DNA of 43,274 bases from contig JAMCWG010000103.1 of NCBI GenBank assembly GCA_023475235.1, positions 1 through 43,274 on the forward strand, read 5' to 3'. Of this stretch, positions 23,104-31,740 are shown in pieces (position 1 is the stretch's first letter; every line of letters begins with the position of its first letter). A program made the translations under genes and the position numbers. Origin of the DNA: Chloroflexota bacterium. GTDB lineage: Bacteria; Chloroflexota; UBA6077; FW602-bin22; JAMCWG01. The notes under the pieces were generated by a model. It was not told the origin of the DNA and made no database searches. It saw only the letters and a list, made by a program, of their open reading frames with translations.

Positions 23104-24750
23104 TTACATCTTCTCCGGTGCATTGATCCCCATCAGATGCAGCGCGTTGGCCAGGACGACCTTCGCTGCCCGCACCAATTGCAGCCGCGCCTTCGATAGC
23201 TCCAGGTCCTCCGAGACGACCCGGCATTGCTTGTAGAACTGGTGGAAGAGCGCCGCCAGGTCCTGGCAGTAGTACGGAAGGTGGTGCGGCTCCAGCCGCG
23301 TCGCCATCAGCTCCACCAGCTCCGGAAAGGCCAGCATCTTGCGGATCAGGGCCATCTCCGGCTCCGCTCGCAGCAGGCTCAGGTCGGCACCCGTCGGGTC
23401 CAGGTCGCCGGCGTACTCGAGGATGCTGGCGATGCGGGCGTGGGCGTACTGCACATAGTAGACCGGGTTCTCGTTGGACTGCTTCTTGGCCAACTCCAGG
23501 TCGAAGTCCATCTGGCTATCGGCCGAGCGGGCGAGGAAGAAGAAGCGGCTGGCGTCCGGCCCAACTTCATCCAGCACCTCGCGCAGGGTGATGAGGTCGC
23601 CGGTCCGCTTGGACATCCGCACGATCTCGTTCCCGCGCTTCAGGGTTATCAACTGGTGAACGATCACCCGCAGCCGCTGCTGGTCGATGCCCAGCGCCCC
23701 TATCGCCGCCCGCATCCGGGGGACGTGTCCCTGGTGGTCGGCCCCCCACACATCGATCACTCTATCGAAGCCGCGCTCCACGAACTTGTTGTAGTGGTAG
23801 GCGATATCCGATGCGAAGTAGGTCGGAATGCCGTTGGAGCGCACCAGGACATTGTCCTTGTCCTCACCCAATGCGGTAGAGGAGAACCAGATGGCCCCTT
23901 CGCGCCGGTCGATGTAGCCGCGCTCGTCCAGCAGGGCGATCACCTTGTCTACCAGGCCGCTGTCGAAGAGCGATTGCTCATTGAACCAGCAGTCGTAGTG
24001 GACGCCCATGATGTCCAGGTCTTCCCTGGCCGAAGCCACCATCCTGTCCAGCGCGATGCGCCCCAAGGCCTGCGCACCGTCCGCCTCGTGCAGATACCGG
24101 TCGCCGAACTCCGTGGCCAGGGACTTGCCCAGCTCGACCATATACGCGCCGTGGTAGCCGTCCGCCGGGAACTCGACCTCCCGGCTCTGGGCCTGGGCGT
24201 ATCGGGCGAAGGCCGATTGGTAGAAGGCGTCCATCCGGGTGCCGGCGTCGTTGACGTAATACTCGCGCTCGGTCCGGTAGCTGGCCAGGGCCAGGATGCT
24301 GGCCAGCGCATCGCCCAGCGTGCCGCCGCGCCCGAAGGCGACCGTCAGCGGCCCGGTCGGGTTGGCGCTGCCGAACTCCACCTGCACCCTGGCCCCGCGG
24401 CCGATATCCACGCGCCCGAACTCCGGCCCCGCCTCGAGGATGGGGCCGACCTGCTGGGCCAGCCAGGCATCGGCCAGTGTGAAATTGATGAAGCCGGGCC
24501 GCGCCACCTCCACCCCGGCGATGAACGGCGCCGGCTCCAGCTTCTGCACCAGGCGCTCGCCGATAGCCATCGGGCTCATGCCCGCCGACCGCGCGATGCG
24601 CAGGGGCAGGTTGCTGGCGTAGTCGCCGTGGGCAGCGTTCTGAGGTTGCTCTATTGTTATATCCGGCACTGTGATGGCCGGCAGGAGCCCTTCGGCTTGG
24701 GCACGGTCGGCGGCCCGGCGCAGCAGCTCTGCGATTTGTGGCTTGATCAA
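23104..24750 (-). CDS. argS: arginyl-tRNA synthetase
   Basis: A class I synthetase of 548 residues, full length. Arg_tRNA_synt_N is at residues 1-85 (NAAHGDYASNLPLRIA), the catalytic core follows, and the C-terminal DALR anticodon domain ends LHLMGINAPEKM. The HIGH region, usually NPTGPLHVGH, reads NPTGPLTVAF (T136 to F139), so both histidines are absent; the KMSKS region is VRMSKRTGDLITL, normal for ArgRS. The start is TTG 24750 with AGGAGG six bases upstream. An extended -10 (TGC-TATAAT) lies just before it. Confidence 0.94.
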   Translation of the reverse strand: MIKPQIAELLRRAADRAQAEGLLPAITVPDITIEQPQNAAHGDYASNLPLRIARSAGMSPMAIGERLVQKLEPAPFIAGVEVARPGFINFTLADAWLAQQVGPILEAGPEFGRVDIGRGARVQVEFGSANPTGPLTVAFGRGGTLGDALASILALASYRTEREYYVNDAGTRMDAFYQSAFARYAQAQSREVEFPADGYHGAYMVELGKSLATEFGDRYLHEADGAQALGRIALDRMVASAREDLDIMGVHYDCWFNEQSLFDSGLVDKVIALLDERGYIDRREGAIWFSSTALGEDKDNVLVRSNGIPTYFASDIAYHYNKFVERGFDRVIDVWGADHQGHVPRMRAAIGALGIDQQRLRVIVHQLITLKRGNEIVRMSKRTGDLITLREVLDEVGPDASRFFFLARSADSQMDFDLELAKKQSNENPVYYVQYAHARIASILEYAGDLDPTGADLSLLRAEPEMALIRKMLAFPELVELMATRLEPHHLPYYCQDLAALFHQFYKQCRVVSEDLELSKARLQLVRAAKVVLANALHLMGINAPEKM

Positions 24751-24773
24751 TCTGTTCCTCCTACATACGAAGG

Positions 24774-24782
24774 ATTATAGCA
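24774..24782 (-). promoter_or_regulatory. extended -10 promoter of argS
   Basis: Minus-strand TGC-TATAAT-CC (-10 at 24779-24774), no clear -35. The predicted start is about 16 nt upstream of TTG 24750. Confidence 0.55.
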
Positions 24783-24856
24783 TACTTGTTCTGACGCTCG
24801 CGCCCGATGCTCCTCCGCTGGCAGCGCCTTTCGGTTATCGAGGTCGATCGTGTTTT

Positions 24857-24919
24857 CGTACGGGCGCACCCGCGTGTGCGCCCAGCTCTCCGGGGCCGAC
24901 CCGCGTGTCGGCCCCTACG
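24857..24919. repeat. paired REP-like hairpins with identical loops
   Basis: Two tandem perfect hairpins: GGGCGCAC/GTGCGCCC (24862-24883) and GGGGCCGAC/GTCGGCCCC (24892-24915), both with loop CCGCGT, enclosed by CGTA (24857) and TACG (24916). This resembles BIME-type repeats seen in many environmental bacteria. The rest of the gap to 25071 shows nothing else. Confidence 0.65.
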
Positions 24920-25071
24920 CAGGGCAAACAATCGAAAGACTCCCTCCCCCGCCAACACATAACCAGCATTGCACAACACTAAGGGGGCAGGTGAGCGCGG
25001 TCGGGGGCGGTAGGTGAAGGGAAAGCGAAAAGGGCCCGCGGGAGCATCAGGCGGGGCCGGCCGTCGGTTGC

Positions 25072-26607
25072 CTACCGGGCCGGCAGCAATACCATGTAGC
25101 TGAACCGGTTCATGGGAATGAAAGCCACCTCACGGTAGTTTCGGCCGATCGCGTCCAGCACCGTCTTTGGATACTGTTGTCCGTTCAAAATGACCACGCC
25201 GAATTCCTTTCGCTCCAGGGCATCGATCAACTGGCTATCGTCCCACATGTAGGCCGCGTGAAGGTTTTTGATTTGCGTGGTGTTGCCGACGACGGGCTTG
25301 CCGGCCGCCAGGTTGAAGCCGACCTCCTCCGCCAGGACCGGCCTGGGTGTGTCCGCCACGTAGCTCGCGATGCGCCAGCCGTTCGCGTAGTCTTCCGGAG
25401 TGACCAGGTGCCCGAGCACCTCCGCCTGCGGCCCGGTGTCCTGCCATCCGGGCACCAGATTGTCGACAGGGGCGTGCCAGAACAGGCGGAGCTGTACCAG
25501 TATCAGGAGTGGCACGACCCACGCCCATGCCGGCAGCCTCCGCCGGAAGTGCGCGATCGCGATGCCGGATAGCACCGACCCTGCAGCAATGGTAGAAAGG
25601 AAGTACGACTCCCCGGCGCCCCATTTGCCCACTGAAATGGCAGCGACGATGCCCACGCCCAGATAGAAAGGCCAGGGGCTGAGCCGCCTCTGCCGCACGA
25701 GAAGGTGGACGGTCCCCATCGCAGCCAGGAGCAACACTACTGTATGGCTGCCGAAGAAGTTTCCGAAGAAAGACGCCGCCTGCCACCAATCGAAGTCGTT
25801 GACGTTGCCGGCGATGGTGTTGATGTAGAACTGGCCGCCGGTAGCCCGATTCAGCCAGTAAGCGGTGCCAACGCCTGCTGCGCCGAGGCCGGCTCCCCAC
25901 GCCAGTCCCTGCCGCCAGCGCCACAGAACGAGGAATGCCAGTCCGGCGGCGACGGCGTCCAGGGCCGTCTGCTTGGTGTAAACGGCGATGAAGAGAAAGA
26001 CAACGCCGAGGGCAATCCACCGCGTGCGCCGCTTGGCGATGAGGTAGAGGCCGGCCACGGCACATGCCAGGGCGAGCGTGTTGACCCGGGCCAACGGCGC
26101 GATGTGGTAAACGTAGTTGGAGGCCAGGAAGAGCAGCCCGGCCGCCGCCGCCGCCGGCTTGTCGTGCGTCTCATCCGCCACCGCCAGCGCAACCAGCGCG
26201 CCGGCAGCCAGCGTGGCAAGCAGCGCTATCAGCCGGCCCACCCACAGGTGCGGCCCGAACAACAGGATACCACCGGCAACAGCTAGAGAGTATCCAGGTG
26301 TGTAATTGGACGAGTAATAAGGATAGAAGGTATTGTCGTTATAGATCGAATGTCCTTGGGAGAACATCAGGCCGCTGTTGAGGTCGAATCCTTCGCCCTG
26401 GTCGTAGTCGAAGGGGAAGGCCATCAGCGAAGCGCCGTAGACCAGCATCAACGACAAATAGGCCACCAGCGCCAGCCCGGCAGCGATTGTCAGTGCCCAG
26501 GCCAGCGCTGGCAGCCATTTAGCCGCCCGATGGCGCTTATTGGAAGATTGCCTTTCCCATAGCGAAAGCCAGCTTCCTCGGTTCTCCAGTCGGACGCTAA
26601 AAGTCAC
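25072..26607 (-). CDS. GT-C-type membrane glycosyltransferase (family 39/83-like)
   Basis: A 511-residue protein with about 11-12 membrane helices and a C-terminal extracytoplasmic domain. The FDYDQGEGFDLNSG loop after the first helix is the acidic DXXE-like active-site loop of GT-C transferases that use lipid-phosphate sugars (ArnT/PMT relatives). Later helices (AALLATLAAGALVALAV, IALGVVFLFIAVYTKQTALDA) fit the fold. The start is GTG 26607 with AGGAG very close. It lies 6 bp after the secreted glycosidase gene, so the two form an operon, probably for a cell-surface or exported polysaccharide or glycoprotein. The sugar is unknown. Confidence 0.78.
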   Translation of the reverse strand: MTFSVRLENRGSWLSLWERQSSNKRHRAAKWLPALAWALTIAAGLALVAYLSLMLVYGASLMAFPFDYDQGEGFDLNSGLMFSQGHSIYNDNTFYPYYSSNYTPGYSLAVAGGILLFGPHLWVGRLIALLATLAAGALVALAVADETHDKPAAAAAGLLFLASNYVYHIAPLARVNTLALACAVAGLYLIAKRRTRWIALGVVFLFIAVYTKQTALDAVAAGLAFLVLWRWRQGLAWGAGLGAAGVGTAYWLNRATGGQFYINTIAGNVNDFDWWQAASFFGNFFGSHTVVLLLAAMGTVHLLVRQRRLSPWPFYLGVGIVAAISVGKWGAGESYFLSTIAAGSVLSGIAIAHFRRRLPAWAWVVPLLILVQLRLFWHAPVDNLVPGWQDTGPQAEVLGHLVTPEDYANGWRIASYVADTPRPVLAEEVGFNLAAGKPVVGNTTQIKNLHAAYMWDDSQLIDALERKEFGVVILNGQQYPKTVLDAIGRNYREVAFIPMNRFSYMVLLPAR

Positions 26608-26613
26608 ATGCTC

Positions 26614-28587
26614 CTACTTAGGCATATCTCGGAGCCGCGAGTAGATCGCCCGCGGACTCCAGTCCTCGTTGAGGATGCCAAAAATAGCGGTCTCGTCCGA
26701 ATGGTAGTTGCCCATCGTCCGGAAGTTCAGGTTCCAGATGAAGAAGCCGCCTACCCAGGGCTCGGCCCGCATCATCTCGATGCTGCGGACGAAGAAGCCG
26801 GCCACCGTGTTCTCGTCCAGAGCGGTGGTCCACTCGTAGCCCGCCGGCACAGGCGCCTGGGCCGACCCCCAGTGGTACTCGGTCAGCCACATCTGCCGCG
26901 GGTCGCCGTACTTGGCCATAATGTCGTGCAACTGCCAGATCCTTCGGAAGTAGAAGGAGCCGTGGTCCTTGAAGCCTTGTGTGCTCACCGTATGCTTGTC
27001 CAGCCAGTCGTCGGGGGCGTTGTTGTAGCCCACGGCGTGGGCGCCGACCGCATCGCCGAGGGTCTTGAAGACGCCGCCGTTGCACTGGTACATCTGGTCC
27101 AGGTAGATAGCATCGTCGATGGCTCCGTTTGGATCGTTCCACCCGGTGGGAGTCAGCGCGCCGGAGACCACGATGGCGTTGGGGTCCGCTGCCTTGATGC
27201 GAGGCGCGACTACCTGCAGCATACTGACGTAGGCGCAGGCGTTGATGGGCGGCGTCCACTCACGGCTCATGTTCTGTTCGTTCCAGACTTCGTACGCCTG
27301 GACCTTGCCCTTGTAGCGGGCGGCTATGGCGGCCATAAAGTCCGCCAGGTCGTTCGCGTTGTCCGGCGGCCCCACGGTGCGGTGATCGCCCCGCGACCAT
27401 GAGGGCACGGTCACCACGCTGAACAGTACCTTGACGCCCTGGGCGCTGGCGTTGGCGACCATCGGGTCCAGCTTGCCGAAGTTGATGTTCCCCTTGCTGC
27501 CTTCTATCTCGTTCCAGCGGACCTGTTGCTTGATCCAGCCGAAGCCGGCGCCTTTCACCATGCCCAGAATGCGGTTCTGGTCCTGTCCGAACATATGCAC
27601 CTGCATCCCGTAGGCCAGGCCGGTACTGCCGGTGGCTGTAGGCGAAGGAGAGGGAATGGGCGTCGGCGTGGTCCCTGGCGGGAGGGTATCGCCGCCTGCC
27701 GACGGGGTATCCTTCTCAAAGGCATTCTTCAAGTTGGAGTTAGGTAACGTTGCCGGGTTGGCCACGCCGTCCGGCTTGCTGTTGTCATACTGCTTATAGT
27801 AGCGGCTCTGTGCCGCGGGGCCGGCAAGGTCGAACGGCAGGTTCTGGCCGGTGAGGATAGACTTGAAGTAGTCGGCCAGCAACAGTCCCTGGGTCAACCC
27901 GCTGGTGTTGTCGTAATGCATAATGCCGCGCTGGAAGCGCAAGTAGGCGAAGTTGAAGTTCTTAGGGTCAATAGCCGCCGCGCTGACCGGCACGCCCCAC
28001 ATCTCCAGGTTCAGGCCCGGCAGCCAGTTGGGGTTGCCGTCGCCGTCCGGGAAAGCATCTTCCAGCTTAACGGTGTCGTTGAACGTCTGGTAATAATTGG
28101 TAGCAAGATTGTTCCACGTGTCCGGGCTGTTGTCCTGGACAAACTGGCTGATCGCGTCGGCATAGTTGGGACTGCCGACGGGGGGTGCCTTTGCCACAAG
28201 GGCATCATCCTTGGCGGGAAGGGTGGCGCCGTTGATGCTGGTGTAAGGAAGCATATCCGAATCGAGCAAATTGACGAGCCCAACCCCGCCGTCAGGCCGT
28301 ATCTGTATTATCCTTCGTTGGAAGATCTGGACTTCCGAGCCCAGAAGGGTGAATTTTCGGGAAACCGGGAAGCCGAAGGTGCGCAGGCCCCCCCGCTTCT
28401 GAAAGTAGTCCCAGAAACGGTCGTCGGAGATTCTGAACCCCGTGTCTGGAAAATAGCGAGGGTCGTCATTGTCGGCCCAGGCGGGCGATGGTGCAAGTAT
28501 CTGCCCGGTGCTGAAGATCAGCGGCTGCAAGAGCATAACGGCCATTACTACCGCACTCAGGGCTTGCCACAGTGTTCCTCGTCTCAA
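26614..28587 (-). CDS. secreted glycoside hydrolase-like (TIM barrel) with LGFP-like domain
   Basis: A 657-residue exported protein. A signal peptide ends AWA-DNDDP around residue 39. An N-terminal domain (YFPDTGFRI...YFQKRGGLRTFGFPVSRKFTLLGSEVQIFQRR) is of the GGLxxFGFP kind common in Chloroflexi exoproteins. A Pro/Thr/Ser linker (TPTPIPSPSPTATG) leads to a barrel from about residue 330 in which AYEVWNEQN (acid/base Glu) and MWLTEYHWG (nucleophile Glu) mark a clan-A glycosidase such as GH39 or GH5. The start is TTG 28587, chosen because AAGGAGGAG lies directly upstream; the longer open frame to 28638 has no ribosome site. The substrate is unknown. Confidence 0.8.
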   Translation of the reverse strand: MRRGTLWQALSAVVMAVMLLQPLIFSTGQILAPSPAWADNDDPRYFPDTGFRISDDRFWDYFQKRGGLRTFGFPVSRKFTLLGSEVQIFQRRIIQIRPDGGVGLVNLLDSDMLPYTSINGATLPAKDDALVAKAPPVGSPNYADAISQFVQDNSPDTWNNLATNYYQTFNDTVKLEDAFPDGDGNPNWLPGLNLEMWGVPVSAAAIDPKNFNFAYLRFQRGIMHYDNTSGLTQGLLLADYFKSILTGQNLPFDLAGPAAQSRYYKQYDNSKPDGVANPATLPNSNLKNAFEKDTPSAGGDTLPPGTTPTPIPSPSPTATGSTGLAYGMQVHMFGQDQNRILGMVKGAGFGWIKQQVRWNEIEGSKGNINFGKLDPMVANASAQGVKVLFSVVTVPSWSRGDHRTVGPPDNANDLADFMAAIAARYKGKVQAYEVWNEQNMSREWTPPINACAYVSMLQVVAPRIKAADPNAIVVSGALTPTGWNDPNGAIDDAIYLDQMYQCNGGVFKTLGDAVGAHAVGYNNAPDDWLDKHTVSTQGFKDHGSFYFRRIWQLHDIMAKYGDPRQMWLTEYHWGSAQAPVPAGYEWTTALDENTVAGFFVRSIEMMRAEPWVGGFFIWNLNFRTMGNYHSDETAIFGILNEDWSPRAIYSRLRDMPK

Positions 28588-28686
28588 CTTCTCCTCCTTC
28601 TTACGGTTTATTGCTAAATGAAGCCTGTTAGCGCTCAAATGCTTATGTGACTGGCTGGCTCCCGAATCTGGGGAGAGGCCTTCTCT

Positions 28687-29898
28687 CTAGGAAGGTGGAC
28701 GCTCTGTCAAGGCAACTCCGATCTCAATAGCGCGGCCGCCCCGGTTCACCCTCAGAACCACCTTCTCCCCCACCTTGTGGCGGAGCAGCAGGTTTATGAA
28801 TGGGTTTTCGTCGGTGATGGCATCCGGGCCGACTTTGGTTATTATATCATTGCGCCGCAAGCCCGCGTCGGCCGCCGGTGTGCCGGGCCGCACCCTGGTG
28901 ACGATGATGCCCGATTGCTCGGACAGGCCGTAGTACGCGGCCAGGCGCGAGGTGATGTTCTGGTACGTCATCCCCGCTATGTATGGGCGTGACAGCCGCC
29001 CCGTTCGCAGCAGCTCCTCGACCACCGACTTCACGGTGGCGCTGGGAATGGCAAACCCAAGGCCCTCCGGGATGACCTCGGAGTTCCGGTCCGTGCGCAG
29101 CACCAGCGTGTTTATGCCGATGACCTCTCCCGCCGCGTTCACCAGCGGGCCGCCGCTGTTGCCCTTGTTGATGGCTGCATCGGTCTGGATGAGCCCTTCG
29201 ATGCGGAAGTCGTCGCTGATCTGGATGGACCGGCGCAGCCCGCTGACCACGCCGGCGGTCACCGTGTTCCGGAAGTCGCCCAGGGCACTGCCGATGGCGA
29301 TGACCGTCTGCCCCGGCTCTAATGCCTCGGAGTCGCCGAGCTGTGCGGCCACCAGCCCTCCCTGGTCGATCTTAATCACGGCCAGGTCGCTGAGATCGTC
29401 GGCGCCGATGACAGTGGCCGGTCGTTTCTCGCCGTTGGGCAAGATTACGCTGAGATCCTGGTAGCCTTCGATGACGTGGTTGTTGGTGACGATATGGCCG
29501 GTCGGGCTTATGACCACGCCTGAGCCCCGTCCCTCGGGCTGCGATATCCCGAAGAAGCCGGCTTGGGGTGACAGCGTGTTCACCACCGTGACCACAGCCG
29601 GCCCAACCCGCTGGACCGCCGCCGTCACCACCGACGCCTCCCGGAAGGGAGCCGCAGTGGGCAAAGCAGGGGCATGGAGCGCCGTCGACGTGTCGGTCGC
29701 CGCCGGCGACGCGACGGGGCTGGCCGTCACCGCGACCTGCGGCGGTACCCGACTGCTGTTCGCTATCACTTGGTAAGCCACCACAGCGCCCACCAGGACG
29801 CCGGCCAGACCCCCGATGAGCGATGCGAGTAGGGCCACCAGGACGAGGGTGCGGCGGCCGGCGCCCTTCGCCGGGGGCCTATCATTATATGCGTACAC
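28687..29898 (-). CDS. HtrA/DegP-type serine protease with PDZ domain
   Basis: A membrane-anchored, extracytoplasmic quality-control protease of about 403 residues. One N-terminal helix (LVLVALLASLIGGLAGVLVGAVVAYQ) is followed by an Ala/Pro/Thr-rich linker, then the trypsin-like domain with catalytic His (IVTNNHVIEG), Asp (DLSDLAVIKI) and Ser (INKGNSGGPLVN). A single C-terminal PDZ domain follows (GIIVTRVRPGTPAADAGLRRNDIITKV). The frame is open to 30033, but GTG 29898 best fits the topology and the promoter. It may help fold the exported proteins made from this region. Confidence 0.92.
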   Translation of the reverse strand: MYAYNDRPPAKGAGRRTLVLVALLASLIGGLAGVLVGAVVAYQVIANSSRVPPQVAVTASPVASPAATDTSTALHAPALPTAAPFREASVVTAAVQRVGPAVVTVVNTLSPQAGFFGISQPEGRGSGVVISPTGHIVTNNHVIEGYQDLSVILPNGEKRPATVIGADDLSDLAVIKIDQGGLVAAQLGDSEALEPGQTVIAIGSALGDFRNTVTAGVVSGLRRSIQISDDFRIEGLIQTDAAINKGNSGGPLVNAAGEVIGINTLVLRTDRNSEVIPEGLGFAIPSATVKSVVEELLRTGRLSRPYIAGMTYQNITSRLAAYYGLSEQSGIIVTRVRPGTPAADAGLRRNDIITKVGPDAITDENPFINLLLRHKVGEKVVLRVNRGGRAIEIGVALTERPPS

Positions 29899-29979
29899 GA
29901 TGAAGCGTGAGTATCCTCTCTGTTGCTGGTGTTGCCTGCTGACGGAAGCCGATCCGTGCAGGTGAATCACACGGCGGGG

Positions 29980-30009
29980 ATTATAGCATCCTACCCACGG
30001 TGGCGGCAA
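29980..30009 (-). promoter_or_regulatory. promoter of htrA-like gene
   Basis: Minus-strand TTGCCG (30009-30004), an 18-bp spacer, then TGC-TATAAT-CC (-10 at 29985-29980). The 14-mer GGATGCTATAATCC is identical to that in the gcvH promoter. Confidence 0.65.
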
Positions 30010-30022
30010 TGGAGTACCCTCA

Positions 30023-30276
30023 CCGCCAGACATTTGGAGATAAGCGTTATGTTCACAACTGCTGTGTTCCAGAACAGCTCAGAGTGCTCGCAATGGCCTG
30101 TTTCTGTCCAAATTGGCAGGGCGAAAGCCCTACTGGCAAGGTGCTGAGACCGATTGGAGACCACGAAGCGACATTATCCGAGCAATTACGGGCCTTGTGG
30201 CTGCCAGCAGACCTCTAAGACAGCAATCCCAGGGCCCAACGTGGCCCGACCCTTCCTTATCTCCAAATGTCTGCGG
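30023..30276. mobile_element. 254-bp inverted-repeat element (MITE or structured RNA candidate)
   Basis: CAGACATTTGGAGATAAG (30027-30044) is the exact reverse complement of 30256-30273, and with one base gap the match extends outward by CCGC/CGG. Between the arms there is no gene. A perfect 5-bp hairpin with a GAAA tetraloop (AGGGC-GAAA-GCCCT) lies at about 30117-30130. Size and ends fit a MITE; the GNRA hairpin inside a closing stem also fits a structured RNA. No target-site duplication is evident. Flanks 30277-30363 show nothing else. Confidence 0.5.
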
Positions 30277-30363
30277 AAAGTGCTCTGAGCTGGCAATGCG
30301 TGGGGCAGGTCGCTATCGATGCAACGCCCTGGCCAGGTCACAGTTGTGCCCCGGGCCGGGTTG

Positions 30364-30672
30364 TCAGCCGCTGGTGGCCCGCCTTCTGCGGTAGCATTCG
30401 CTGCAATAGATCGGCTGGTCCCTGTGGGGTTCGAAGGGGAGCAGGGTATCCTTGCCGCACTGGGCACAGATCGCCGGAAACACCTGCCTGCCCCTTGGGC
30501 TGTACGAGCCGCGGCCGAGGACCCAGTCGGTGCGCCGCGCTTGCCGGCAGGCTGGACACCGCTTCGGCTCGAGGTAGCCCTTCTGGATATACCGCCTCTG
30601 ATCCTCACGGCTGAAGATGAAGCTTCGCCCACAGTCCCGGCAGGTGAGAACCCTGTCCTGGTAGCTCATCAT
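30364..30672 (-). CDS. double zinc-ribbon protein
   Basis: A 102-residue protein with four CXXC knuckles: CRDC, CPAC, CAQC and CSEC, giving two zinc ribbons. The first half (MSYQDRVLTCRDCGRSFIFSREDQRRYIQKGY..PKRCPACRQAR) is the 'probable zinc-ribbon' domain family, found fused or alone in many bacteria; the second half is a short CXXC ribbon. A nucleic-acid-binding or regulatory role is usual for such proteins, but the target is unknown. GGGAGG precedes ATG 30672; a second ATG follows at 30669. Confidence 0.82.
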   Translation of the reverse strand: MMSYQDRVLTCRDCGRSFIFSREDQRRYIQKGYLEPKRCPACRQARRTDWVLGRGSYSPRGRQVFPAICAQCGKDTLLPFEPHRDQPIYCSECYRRRRATSG

Positions 30673-30868
30673 CCTCGATGACCTCCCGATCACATGCGTG
30701 GCAGCCAGGTCACGAAGTCCGGGCGGCCACTATGGGCATCTGCGAAGAGAACTATTCCCTGCCGCCTGCCGCACCGCGCCACGGCTTTCTCAACCCATCC
30801 TCCCGGGCGGGGGAGCCCGCTGAACTTAGGGAGCAGCCAGCCGGTCTATGCTTGTGCCCTTCAGTGTG

Positions 30869-31378
30869 CTAGTACAGGCCAGGTACCTTGAAGACGACGA
30901 GTATTGCTATCAATAGGAACACGATCGACACGATCAGGAACACCCAGGCGGCCAACAGCCGCATCCCCTGCCTCAGCATCCCCAGGTAGAAGAACAGGAC
31001 GGCGAAGGCGATGGCCAGTAAGATACCCTCGATGATGCCCTTCAGGTTGTAGACCACGGCCGCGCTGTAGCCCAGCTCGGCCAGGCCAGTAACCGCGCCA
31101 AGGATCGACCAGAAGCCAAAGCCACGAAGATCGAAGTCCCACAGTCCGGTGGCGGCTATCAGGGTGCTGTAGGTGGCCCAGGTGAGCAGCAGGATGGTGA
31201 ACGGGCCGGCCTCCACCTTCGTCAGCATCGGCACCGGCTTGAAGAGGGCCAGGGATGCCAGCCCCAAGGCACCCACCAAGCCCACGATGCCGCTCGTCTT
31301 CCGGTCGGACAATCCGAACATTTGCCAGGCGTGCATGAACAAGACCGATCCGAGTAACGCAGCGAATACAGCTTCCAT
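30869..31378 (-). CDS. six-helix membrane protein, AmiS/UreI-like
   Basis: A 169-residue very hydrophobic protein with about six membrane helices. The segment LLTWATYSTLIAATGLWDFDLRGFGFWSILGAVTGLAELGYS resembles the AmiS/UreI family of amide and urea channels, in which GL-LRGFGW-SLF-AI is conserved; the match is by eye and partial. ATG 31378 has TTAGGAGTGAG upstream and is preferred to the longer open frame to 31579. No urease or amidase gene is nearby, so the channel assignment is tentative. Confidence 0.65.
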   Translation of the reverse strand: MEAVFAALLGSVLFMHAWQMFGLSDRKTSGIVGLVGALGLASLALFKPVPMLTKVEAGPFTILLLTWATYSTLIAATGLWDFDLRGFGFWSILGAVTGLAELGYSAAVVYNLKGIIEGILLAIAFAVLFFYLGMLRQGMRLLAAWVFLIVSIVFLLIAILVVFKVPGLY

Positions 31379-31583
31379 CGATCTCACTCCTAATGTGTGT
31401 GCCGGCCTGCCGTCTCCCCTCGACATCGGGCTCCCCGACATCAATTGTTGCACTGCAGTAGTTGCTTTGGCAATAGGGAAAAGTCGCAGCCCACCAAAAG
31501 GAGCTGCCGATCGCCAAATGTATTTCCTCCAGTCGCCGACCGTGTACCACCTACCGCTTTTCCCTAAGAGCGAAGACAAGTCT

Positions 31584-31611
31584 TTGATAGAATTGACAAT
31601 AGTGCTATCAT
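31584..31611 (+). promoter_or_regulatory. promoter of the solute-binding protein leader
   Basis: TTGATA (31584-31589), a 16-bp spacer, then TGC-TATCAT (-10 at 31606-31611). The predicted start near 31618 is about 360 nt upstream of the next gene. The stretch 31379-31583 holds no gene that I can support. Confidence 0.6.
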
Positions 31612-31617
31612 AGACAT

Positions 31618-31740
31618 AACGAGTTCAGCGACTCGTGTCTGTTGGCGCGCCTATAAGCAAGAGCAACAGCGCGCAGGTGTGACGTCGGACTCCGCATAGT
31701 TGAGACTGACAGGATGAATCGCTGCCAGTCTTTTTGTTTT
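31618..31740 (+). ncRNA. candidate attenuated leader RNA or small RNA
   Basis: The predicted transcript opens with a perfect hairpin ACGAGT-TCAGCG-ACTCGT (31619-31636), then has a CTGTTG/CAACAG stem (31639-31644 with 31664-31669) flanked by two GCGCGC copies, and ends in an intrinsic terminator at 31703-31740. I cannot match it to a known riboswitch class. Confidence 0.4.
31703..31740 (+). terminator. intrinsic terminator in the solute-binding protein leader
   Basis: AGACTG-A-CAG pairs with CTG-C-CAGTCT (31703-31712 with 31722-31731, one A-C mismatch, 9-nt loop), followed by TTTTGTTTT. It lies about 240 nt before the solute-binding protein gene and would stop transcription from the promoter at 31584 unless relieved. 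Confidence 0.7.

Noticed and set aside
23227-24780. 517-codon plus-strand open frame opposite argS
   Set aside because: Antisense shadow of argS with no recognisable motif or ribosome site.
30100-30230. RNase P, tmRNA, 6S or SRP RNA inside the inverted-repeat element
   Set aside because: None of the conserved sequence blocks of these RNAs could be found, only a GAAA hairpin and the closing repeats.
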